From: CAYJAD01 sp964372165
Lineage (GTDB): Bacteria; Desulfobacterota; Desulfovibrionia; Desulfovibrionales; Desulfovibrionaceae
Length of the DNA: 18,168 nt
Direction: 5' to 3'
Assembly: GCA_964372165.1 (NCBI GenBank)
Contig: CAYJPT010000040.1
Coordinates: forward strand, 1-18,168
The notes below the pieces were generated by a model. It did no database searches. It saw only the letters and a program-made list of their open reading frames with translations, and was not told where the DNA came from. This document shows positions 1-7,100 of this stretch, one piece after another (the stretch's first letter is position 1; every line of letters begins with the position of its first letter). A program made the position numbers and the translations under genes.

Positions 1-640
1 AATGGAAATGATGAATACACTTTGGAGTACACTTACACTCAAAGTGATGCGTCTTTAGATCACGATGATACAAAAGATCCTAATGAAACACTTACTGACG
101 ACTTTGACGTAACAGTTAGTGATTCAGACGGTAATGTAGCTGATGATGCAACAGGCACCATTACTGCGACAGTAACTGATGATGGCCCAGTGGTTACATC
201 TAAGGGTGCTGATACTGATGGTGACCCATCAACTACTAGTGCAACAGTAACTAACGGTGTTGCGTCAGCAGACATTGATGTAGACTTTGGTGGTGATGGT
301 GCACAAGCCATTATCTTTAGTAACTACTCTACAAGTACCAGCTATGAAAGTGTTGTTCTAAACCCTGATACTGGTGTTTGGGAACTTAAAAGTGCAACCC
401 AACTTTCATCCGGTGAGTGGGTATTTACACCTAGTTGGAGTAATGCAGTACACTTTGACGGTAGAGTTGAAGGTGATTCATATATCTTAGAAGTTGGTAA
501 TGTAACCTTAACTAATACACCTAATGGTTCTGACAATTGGAATGTAAGCTATGGTATTGGCGATGCTAGTTCTGGTGGCTTACAAGATGTAGATCTTGTC
601 TTTGTTGACCGTGATGGGGACAGTACAGAGCATACAATAG
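1..640 (+). repeat. Adhesin repeat unit, copy 1
   Basis: This stretch recurs at 1714-2353 with a constant offset of 1713 nt (571 codons) and no net insertion or deletion. The first 131 nt are identical to 1714-1844; the first difference is at 132/1845. The two copies diverge modestly after that. The encoded unit (about 213 residues) joins the end of one Ig-like module to a following beta-rich module ending in a DGDSTEHTI motif. The left edge of the window cuts through it. Confidence 0.95.
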
Positions 641-3600
641 TATCCGATTCTCCAACCCTTGGTGGAGTAGTAAAAGCTCAAGTATCCGAAGCCTACACAG
701 CTGATGGTACTCAAGCTGATAGTGATGCATCATTCCCGAATCAATCCATAGCAACTGGAACAATTCAAGACTTTAGCTTTGGTGATGAAGGTCCAGCAAC
801 ACAAGATAGCTTTGTATGGAATATAGCTACTGCACCTGCTTTAACAACTCCGGATGGAACTCCTATTACGTGGAGTGAAAGTGGTAATGTACTTACTGGT
901 ACAGCCAATGGCGAACCGATAATTACTGTTACCATGACTACAACTGGCGTAAATGCAGGTCAGTATGAAGTTGTGCTAAACGGCGCAATAGAACATGCTG
1001 AAATACAAGGTAATAATACAACTGGTAATCTTGAGTTTGACTTTACCTTAAAAGACGCTGCTGGCAACACTTTAGAGGGTAGTGCAGCAGTTGAAATCCA
1101 AGATGACGTTGTTGATGTAGCAAGCACTACTTCCGTGAATGTAGATGAAAACGGTACAAATTCTGGCAGCATCTTAAATGCTGATGAAACTACTATTAAG
1201 TTTGGTGCTGACTTAGGCGACTTTGCAAAAACCACTATTACAGTGGGCGGAGTAGCAACAACCGGCTCATTAAATGGAGCAGGTAATCTTGAGTTTACCC
1301 TTAGCTACGGCACAGTAACTCTACAACCTAATGGTTCATTTGATGTAGCAGTTGATGATAATTATACAGGTGATGGAACAGAAAGCTTTACTATTACAGT
1401 ATTTGATAAGGACGGCGACTCTGATTCAACTGAAGTTACAGTTAATGTTGAAAACTACAAAGAACCAGAGCTTGTTTCAGTTGATAACAGCAACCTTGCA
1501 ACCGAAGATGCAGACACCATTGGTGCAGCAGTAGATACAGCAACAGGTTCGCTAGTATTTAAGCCGGGTGATGGCGCAACAAATGTTGTAATTAAGGGTC
1601 AAAACAATACAGAAATTACTATAACTGTAAATGCTGATGGTTCATTTACTCAACCAAGTGGTACTTTAGAGGGTGAGCATGGAACATTGTCAGGTTTTGT
1701 TTTAAGTGGACCTAATGGAAATGATGAATACACTTTGGAGTACACTTACACTCAAAGTGATGCGTCTTTAGATCACGATGATACAAAAGATCCTAATGAA
1801 ACACTTACTGACGACTTTGACGTAACAGTTAGTGATTCAGACGGAAATGTAGCTGACGATGTAACAGGTACCATTACTGCAACAGTAACTGACGATGGAC
1901 CAGTAGTTACATCTGGTGTTGCTGATACTGATGGTGACCCATCAACTACTGAGGCTAGTGTAAATAACGATGTTGCTTCAGCAGATATCGATGTTGATTT
2001 TGGTGGAGACGGTGCACAAGGTATTATCTTCACTAACTACTCTACAAGTACAAGTTATGAAGGTGTGGTTCTGAACCCTGATACCGGTGTTTGGGAACTT
2101 AAAAGTGCAACCTTACTTTCATCTGGTGAATGGATCTTTACACCTAGCTGGAGTAATGCAGTACACTTTGAAAGCAGAGTTGATGGTAATTCATATTACT
2201 TGAAAGTTGGTAATGTAACCCTAGTCAACACACCTAATGGTTCTAACAACTGGAATGTAAGTTACGGTTTGGGTGATGCCAGTACTGGTGGTTTACAAGA
2301 TGTAGGTCTTGTCTTTGTTGATCGTGACGGTGACAGTACAGAGCATACAATTTATGCTTCATCACCTAGCATCAATAATGATAATGCTACAACAACCACT
2401 TATGACGCTGCTGTAAAAGGTGTGAATGACTTAAATGTTGCTGGTGACGAAGGGCGAGAAGGTGCTCCTAGTGAGGCATGGCCAAATGATGTAAATCCTG
2501 TTGACAGTGACTCTGCATCTTTTGTGATTACTTCACCAGATGGTATTAAAACCTTTACCCTTGGAGAAGGCAGCGATGCAGTAACATTTACTGTACAACC
2601 TGATAACTCTCTTGTAGCAAGTAATAATACAGGACAAGTGAGTGGTGAATATGGCTACTTATCAAATGTTACTTTAAGTGGTCCAAATGAAAATAATGAG
2701 TATACTGTCAACTATGACTATACACAAACTAATAACTATTTAGGTCACACAGTTGATACTTCTGGTGATGGTGATAATAGTGATTATACTTCTGATAAGT
2801 ATGAAGAAAGCTTTGATATTACTGTTGAAGACAATGATGGTGACAGCGTAACCTTGAAAGATGGTGTTAAAGCTGAAATAGTTGATGATGTGCTTGACTT
2901 AGTTGACGATGCTACTGCTCATCAGGCTGAGACTGCTCAAGAGTACTTTGATGAGGACTTTATGTTCACTCAAAGTGATGTGTCAGGTAGAGATAATCAT
3001 TCAATAACATTACAAAATGGTGTGATTGTTAGTTCTGCCTTGATAGACCAAAATGGAGACTTTGTAGAGTTTGCTGAAAATGCAGGCGAGCTTGTATGGC
3101 ATGGCAATGCTGCTTATAATACTAATGGAGAAACAACTGGTTTTGGTATTGGTATTGCTAAATATAACGATAAAGGAAACATTGTAGGTCAACCTGAAAT
3201 AGATGTTGATCATGATCAAGCTGATAAGAGTGAAGCTATTATTATTGATTTGCCAGATGGCCAGTTGGCATATGGTGCAACGATTAATTTAGGTTTATTC
3301 TTTACCAAAGGTGGACACGTAACTGACGCTGGTGGTTCAGAGCAAGCTATTGTTGAATTCTATAAAGAAGTTGATGGAAAGTACGTTCTTGTGCAATCTT
3401 CGGAAGTAGTTAGTGATAGTAATGCTGGTAACCTTACAGCAAACATTACGGGCATGACTACAGGATTTGACCGAATAGTGGTTAAAGCAGCTGATAATGG
3501 TGCTGCAAGCGGAAACAGCGACTTTGTACTAAGAGGTGTTGAGTTTATTGAGCCACAAAATGGAATTATGGCAACCTTTAACGGCACTATTGAATTTAAG

Positions 3601-4959
3601 GGTGCTGACGGACTAGCAAGCCTTGATATTGCAGGTGTGTCGCTAGATGGTGGTACAACCATTGCTGGTGCAGGCGAAACCATTACTATAGATGGTGTTG
3701 AGCTTGAAATAGTAGACAATAACGGAGCTTATGAAGCTAGAGTCCCAAGTGCATCAGGAGATGGCGAATTGTACTTTAGTGCCGTAGTTGGTGATGATGG
3801 ATCATGGGTATTACATCAATACAAAGAGTTTGATGACGTCATTACGCTAACTGCAAAGGGTACAGATGGTGACGGTGATACAGACACAACCAATATTACC
3901 ATTGAAGGTTATGATAAGCCTGAGCTTGATATTGAATCTAAGGGTGATGCAATTGACCAAGTATTCCTTAACCATGGCGATGTATATTGGTCTAGCTCTG
4001 GTGATGGAGCTCCACATGCTGAAAGTTTGGCATATGACGAAACAAAGGGCATGAACATTGATGTCGGTCTTGGTAATGATGACGTATGGCTTGGTGCTGG
4101 TGATGACACAGTTTATCTAGGCGATAGTCACTTTGAAGGATATGATGTTGATCCTGTTGCTGAGCAAAGAGCTCAAACGTCAATGGAATCTTTCATGAGT
4201 GGTGATGATGAGTCAATACTAGCAAACGCAGCAGAAGGTGAAGATAGTGCCTTAAATACCTCTGCCTTGAGTAATTCATTTATTGATATTGCACATGGCG
4301 GCGCTGGTGATGATACCATTTATGGTCAAGATGGCAGAGACGCAATATTTGGTGGCTCTGGTAATGACACCTTAGATGGTGGAGCAGGTAATGATGGCTT
4401 ACGCGGCGGTACTGGTGATGACACCTTATTTGGTGGTGCTGGTGACGACATACTTGATGGCGGTGAAGGTGATGATGTCCTTTACGGTGATGAAGGTGAC
4501 GACATCTTACGCGGCCTTGGTGGAGATGATGTACTCTTTGGTGGTAATGGTGCAGATACAATCTTTGGCGGAAGTGGAGATGACTTAATTGCACTAGACC
4601 TTAATGATGTACTTATTGACGGTGGCTCAAACGATGATGGCGATACAGATATGGACGTATTGCTTGGTGGAAGTAATGATGAAGCCACAAAGGACGCCGT
4701 ACTTGAAGATATGAACAATGGTGTCATTACCGATATTGAAATGGTTATCCTTGGTAAGGACGCTGATGGCAAGAACGTCGATGAAGTTTTACAAGACTTA
4801 GGATTAGGTAATTCTAATGATGTTGACTTTAGCGGTGGTGACTGGACATCTAGCAATGAGCATGATGTACAAGGTACTACTTATGTTGAATACAACAGTG
4901 AAACTGAAGACGTGACCATACTTGTAGAAAAAACTAAGCTTCAAGATGGTAGTGCATAA
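1..4959 (+). CDS. Giant type I secreted RTX repeat adhesin, C-terminal part (5' end outside window)
   Basis: The frame is open from base 1, so this is the last 1652 residues of a larger protein; the TTG at 22 lies inside a repeat and is not a start. Residues about 1-965 are tandem beta-rich modules of Ig-like and T1SS-143/VCBS type, marked by recurring DGDS, DSDGN and DDGPVV motifs. Residues about 970-1190 form a different, probably jelly-roll-like domain. Two RTX nonapeptides follow (1356-1373), then a 59-residue linker, then eleven nonapeptides of GGxGxDxLx type (1433-1531), which should bind calcium. The last 120 residues match the end of the protein at 5432 and are probably the type I secretion signal. 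Such proteins leave the cell through an ABC transporter/TolC-like channel and act as surface adhesins in biofilms. The protein is very acidic and I saw no cysteine. The transporter genes are not in the window. Family assignment is firm; the adhesive role is inferred. Confidence 0.93.
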   Translation, partial: NGNDEYTLEYTYTQSDASLDHDDTKDPNETLTDDFDVTVSDSDGNVADDATGTITATVTDDGPVVTSKGADTDGDPSTTSATVTNGVASADIDVDFGGDGAQAIIFSNYSTSTSYESVVLNPDTGVWELKSATQLSSGEWVFTPSWSNAVHFDGRVEGDSYILEVGNVTLTNTPNGSDNWNVSYGIGDASSGGLQDVDLVFVDRDGDSTEHTIVSDSPTLGGVVKAQVSEAYTADGTQADSDASFPNQSIATGTIQDFSFGDEGPATQDSFVWNIATAPALTTPDGTPITWSESGNVLTGTANGEPIITVTMTTTGVNAGQYEVVLNGAIEHAEIQGNNTTGNLEFDFTLKDAAGNTLEGSAAVEIQDDVVDVASTTSVNVDENGTNSGSILNADETTIKFGADLGDFAKTTITVGGVATTGSLNGAGNLEFTLSYGTVTLQPNGSFDVAVDDNYTGDGTESFTITVFDKDGDSDSTEVTVNVENYKEPELVSVDNSNLATEDADTIGAAVDTATGSLVFKPGDGATNVVIKGQNNTEITITVNADGSFTQPSGTLEGEHGTLSGFVLSGPNGNDEYTLEYTYTQSDASLDHDDTKDPNETLTDDFDVTVSDSDGNVADDVTGTITATVTDDGPVVTSGVADTDGDPSTTEASVNNDVASADIDVDFGGDGAQGIIFTNYSTSTSYEGVVLNPDTGVWELKSATLLSSGEWIFTPSWSNAVHFESRVDGNSYYLKVGNVTLVNTPNGSNNWNVSYGLGDASTGGLQDVGLVFVDRDGDSTEHTIYASSPSINNDNATTTTYDAAVKGVNDLNVAGDEGREGAPSEAWPNDVNPVDSDSASFVITSPDGIKTFTLGEGSDAVTFTVQPDNSLVASNNTGQVSGEYGYLSNVTLSGPNENNEYTVNYDYTQTNNYLGHTVDTSGDGDNSDYTSDKYEESFDITVEDNDGDSVTLKDGVKAEIVDDVLDLVDDATAHQAETAQEYFDEDFMFTQSDVSGRDNHSITLQNGVIVSSALIDQNGDFVEFAENAGELVWHGNAAYNTNGETTGFGIGIAKYNDKGNIVGQPEIDVDHDQADKSEAIIIDLPDGQLAYGATINLGLFFTKGGHVTDAGGSEQAIVEFYKEVDGKYVLVQSSEVVSDSNAGNLTANITGMTTGFDRIVVKAADNGAASGNSDFVLRGVEFIEPQNGIMATFNGTIEFKGADGLASLDIAGVSLDGGTTIAGAGETITIDGVELEIVDNNGAYEARVPSASGDGELYFSAVVGDDGSWVLHQYKEFDDVITLTAKGTDGDGDTDTTNITIEGYDKPELDIESKGDAIDQVFLNHGDVYWSSSGDGAPHAESLAYDETKGMNIDVGLGNDDVWLGAGDDTVYLGDSHFEGYDVDPVAEQRAQTSMESFMSGDDESILANAAEGEDSALNTSALSNSFIDIAHGGAGDDTIYGQDGRDAIFGGSGNDTLDGGAGNDGLRGGTGDDTLFGGAGDDILDGGEGDDVLYGDEGDDILRGLGGDDVLFGGNGADTIFGGSGDDLIALDLNDVLIDGGSNDDGDTDMDVLLGGSNDEATKDAVLEDMNNGVITDIEMVILGKDADGKNVDEVLQDLGLGNSNDVDFSGGDWTSSNEHDVQGTTYVEYNSETEDVTILVEKTKLQDGSA
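1714..2353 (+). repeat. Adhesin repeat unit, copy 2
   Basis: This is the second copy of the unit at 1-640, in frame and collinear, ending in the same DGDSTEHTI motif. Differences are mostly single-base and partly synonymous, so the copies are under coding constraint or have been homogenised by gene conversion. The similarity may begin upstream of 1714, but the partner sequence lies outside the window. Confidence 0.95.
2520..2895 (+). repeat. Divergent third copy of the Ig-like adhesin module
   Basis: The protein here repeats the pattern of the module around 1540-1900: a TITVN/TFTVQ strand, then GEHGTLSG versus GEYGYLSN, then LSGPNGNDEY versus LSGPNENNEY, a YTYTQ versus YDYTQ strand, an acidic D-rich insert and a closing FDVTVSDSDGN versus FDITVEDNDGD strand. 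It is recognisable only at protein level, so it is an older duplication than the 640-nt unit. Confidence 0.75.
4066..4119 (+). other. Isolated pair of RTX nonapeptides
   Basis: Two consecutive nonapeptides, GLGNDDVWL and GAGDDTVYL, fit the calcium-binding RTX consensus. They stand apart from the main RTX block by 59 residues of acidic, non-repetitive linker (4120-4296), so the RTX domain of this adhesin is split. Confidence 0.8.
4297..4593 (+). other. Main RTX block: eleven tandem nonapeptides
   Basis: Eleven uninterrupted 27-nt units encode nonapeptides beginning GGAGDDTIY and ending GGSGDDLIA. Most carry the G-G-x-G-x-D-x-L/I-x pattern that forms a calcium-filled beta-roll outside the cell and drives folding after type I secretion. 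Unit 2 has R in place of the usual D or N, and unit 10 has A at that position. Confidence 0.92.
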
Positions 4960-4983
4960 TCAAAAATAGTCAATTAATATAAC

Positions 4984-5027
4984 AACAAAGGCCTCTTTGC
5001 TTCTGCAGAGAGGCCTTTGTTTTTTTA
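4984..5027 (+). terminator. Rho-independent terminator of the long adhesin gene
   Basis: A perfect 13-bp stem (4984-4996 with 5009-5021, GC core GGCC) with a 12-nt loop is followed directly by a run of T to 5027. It starts 24 nt after the adhesin stop codon. Confidence 0.93.
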
Positions 5028-5156
5028 ATATAGTTATTATAATTGAAAAAAAATGTTGACGTAATATTTTGTATTGTGCTATTAGTTAGTTGCAGTATTA
5101 TATTTAGATAAAATTTTTCGTTTTACGATGAAAAGTTTTTATATTAGTCAGTTACA

Positions 5157-5185
5157 TTGTTAACGTGTTTTTTTTGTATTAATAT
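5157..5185 (+). promoter_or_regulatory. Candidate promoter for the short adhesin-like gene
   Basis: TTGTTA (5157-5162) and TAATAT (5180-5185) are spaced 17 nt, each matching four of six sigma-70 consensus bases. It lies downstream of the long adhesin's terminator and would give a leader of about 240 nt. TTGACG at 5056-5061 is an alternative -35 element with a poorer -10. Confidence 0.4.
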
Positions 5186-5187
5186 TG

Positions 5188-5431
5188 TGTATTTATGAAA
5201 ATACAAAGCATTAGTTTGTTAAATATAAATACACTTAAGATGCTGGACTAGTATCTTTTGCTTCATATGTTAGGGGCTTTTGCCCTGTGGGTTAACACCC
5301 TCGATCCACATGTATACGAATAGCATTATTCTTTGTCCATTATACATGTAGGACCTCTTAGTATATCACGTCTATTGCTTGCAGCTTTTAGAGTTGTGTT
5401 TCTTATTTACTCAAGGCATAGGAGTTAAGTT
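5188..5431 (+). promoter_or_regulatory. Structured leader upstream of the short adhesin-like gene
   Basis: This part of the 472-base gap between the two adhesin genes holds several possible RNA hairpins. They are TGTATTT/AAATACA (5188-5194 with 5199-5205), GGGGC-TTTT-GCCCT (5273-5286), GGGT-TAAC-ACCC (5289-5300) and a perfect 9-bp inverted repeat ACATGTATA/TATACATGT (5308-5316 with 5341-5349) that extends to 12 bp with one bulged base. GTGG at 5287-5290 can also pair with CCAC at 5306-5309, which overlaps the long stem, so two exclusive folds are possible. A ribosome site AGGAG (5420-5424) sits 7 nt before the ATG. I match it to no known riboswitch class. Confidence 0.45.
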
Positions 5432-6553
5432 ATGGCTGATATTTTATTACAAAAACCGATAGCCCGACAAATTATATCTCTTACACCTCAGTCACAAGAT
5501 AGGATAATTTTTGCTTTTGCAGCTCATGAGGTTTTGATTGAACGCGTTAATGATAACCTTGTTTTCTTTTTCGATGAAGGAGCGCGCGTAGAGCTATTAG
5601 ATTTTTATATCACATATAATGGCTTTAATATGCCTGATTTTGTCATTGAAAATCACACCGTACCAGGTGAGGAATTTTTTGCGGCATTAGACGCAAACCT
5701 AATGCCTGCAACTGGACCAGCAGATCAACCGGAAAGCTCTGGTTCTACTGTTCAATTTGGTACAGGCTATTTACTTGCTGGAGTTGATGCTACTGACGGT
5801 GTTGATCAAGAATATGCCAATAACAGCTCAAACCTATTCATAGGTGGTGATGAATTAGAGGGCATGCAAACATTAGCCTCTATAGTCACAGATGAAGATT
5901 CCAACATGATAATTGATGACTATACAAGAGAATTCTTAAATGATGAACAGTTAATCCTTGATGGTTCTGCTGAGCTTGCAAAGACAGTGGTACAAGTTTT
6001 ACAGGTAGAAGATAATAATACCCTTCAAAATTTAGCCAACGATATGGAAAGACTAATTGGTGATGCGAGAATTGATAACGATGTCATATATGGCAGCGAT
6101 GGGGCAGACGTTTTGATTGGGCTAAATGGCGATGACATCCTTTTTGGTGGTAATAATGCGGATATTATTCTTGCAGGAAGTGGCGATGACCTTATTGGGA
6201 TAGATATTGATGACATTTTTGTAGATGGTGGTGAAGGTGATATAGATATATTACTCAGCGGCGTAAATGATGAATTTACTAAAAATGCAGTCATTGAAAA
6301 TATGAAAAGCGGCGATATTACAAATATTGAAATGATTGTTTTAGGCAAAGAATTTGATAACCAAGATGTGGATCAAATGCTTTCGGATTTAGGTCTTGGT
6401 GACCCAAAAAACGTAGATTTTAGCGATCCGCTTTGGGTCGCACGGGATGAGCATGAAATTGATAGTATTAATACATTTGTAGAGCTTAGTCATGATAGCT
6501 TGGATATAACAATTTTAGTTGAAAAAACAATGTATGAAAGTGGTACTGTATAG
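5432..6553 (+). CDS. Short type I secreted RTX protein, stalkless relative of the long adhesin
   Basis: The 373-residue product starts at an ATG with AGGAG 7 nt upstream. Residues 1-100 resemble the N-terminal domain seen on large Desulfovibrio type I secreted adhesins (beta-rich, then a DFYITYNG turn and an EEFFAALDANLMPATGPA segment). Residues 101-215 are a linker, partly helical. Residues 221-256 are four RTX-like nonapeptides, the third degenerate. The last 120 residues align along their length with the end of the long adhesin next door (shared motifs NDEATK/NDEFTK, DLGLG, VDFS and ILVEKT), so both probably use the same type I transporter. The Ig-like stalk is missing altogether. There is no Sec signal peptide and no cysteine. 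It could be a competitor, cap or co-secreted partner of the long adhesin, or a deletion product kept in frame. Secretion class is well supported; role unknown. Confidence 0.85.
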   Translation: MADILLQKPIARQIISLTPQSQDRIIFAFAAHEVLIERVNDNLVFFFDEGARVELLDFYITYNGFNMPDFVIENHTVPGEEFFAALDANLMPATGPADQPESSGSTVQFGTGYLLAGVDATDGVDQEYANNSSNLFIGGDELEGMQTLASIVTDEDSNMIIDDYTREFLNDEQLILDGSAELAKTVVQVLQVEDNNTLQNLANDMERLIGDARIDNDVIYGSDGADVLIGLNGDDILFGGNNADIILAGSGDDLIGIDIDDIFVDGGEGDIDILLSGVNDEFTKNAVIENMKSGDITNIEMIVLGKEFDNQDVDQMLSDLGLGDPKNVDFSDPLWVARDEHEIDSINTFVELSHDSLDITILVEKTMYESGTV

Positions 6554-6604
6554 TTTTTGTTTTTGTAGTTATTGCACCTTAAAAAAATAGAGTAGTAGCT
6601 TACT

Positions 6605-6660
6605 ATACATTATTAAAGCCTTGCGCAATAAATTGGCAAGGCTTTAATAATGTATTATTT
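6605..6660 (+). terminator. Terminator after the short adhesin-like gene
   Basis: A perfect 20-bp inverted repeat (6605-6624 with 6636-6655, core AAAGCCTTGC) encloses an 11-nt loop and is followed by a T-rich but interrupted tract. It starts 52 nt after the stop codon. The length and symmetry would allow it to act in both directions. Confidence 0.8.
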
Positions 6661-7100
6661 TATAAAAATATTAAGAAATTTGTCCTTGGGCCGATTATGG
6701 TAGTTAGTAAGCATAGATAAATATATTATCAGTTGTTGCAATTAAATCTGCAAACTAGCCTTAATGAAGCTGTCACAAGCCAATCATTGAATACGGCTGA
6801 CTTGCACTCTTATGTCAATAGTGATCTAATTTAAATATGCTGACCAGTTAAAAATTTTGCACAAAAAAAGAATGGCACAAGATGATTCAGAACTTTCTTT
6901 TGGTGTTCTTGGAGGAAGTATCTGGAGCCAGGTTGACTTTTAAATAGCAGGTGTAAGCGTGTTGCAAAAGTTAAACTAACGTCTTTTTAATGGTGTACGT
7001 TTTTTATGATTTTTAGTTTTTGTGCTGATAGTGTTTGGGGTTGTTTTGTAAATTAAACTGTAGCTTGAATTGGAAAAATTGACATTTAAGGAAGAGCTTT
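6661..7100. other. Gene-free interval before the chemoreceptor, with promoter candidates
   Basis: No convincing gene lies here. Two promoter candidates face the chemoreceptor: TTGCAA (6962-6967) with TTTAAT (6986-6991) at 18-nt spacing, and a sigma-28-like GCTGATAG (7024-7031) that lacks a good TAAA element upstream. A 23-codon frame at 6872-6943 starts with ATG but has no ribosome site. The remainder is AT-rich without clear structure. Confidence 0.4.

Noticed and set aside
22..24. TTG as start of the long adhesin
   Set aside because: The frame is open to base 1 and the preceding residues match the internal repeat at 1714, so the gene begins outside the window.
4297..4593. 27-nt tandem repeats as a CRISPR or minisatellite array
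   Set aside because: The period equals nine codons and encodes RTX nonapeptides; there are no spacers of constant length.
4280..4856. Minus-strand frames opposite the RTX block
   Set aside because: These His- and Ser/Pro-rich frames are by-products of the GGxGxDxL codon repeats on the coding strand.
5265..5300. Minus-strand CACAGGGCAAA resembling the core of a c-di-GMP-I riboswitch
   Set aside because: It faces the 3' end of the long adhesin rather than a gene start, and the second conserved helix and the GACGCAAAGCC segment are not properly formed.
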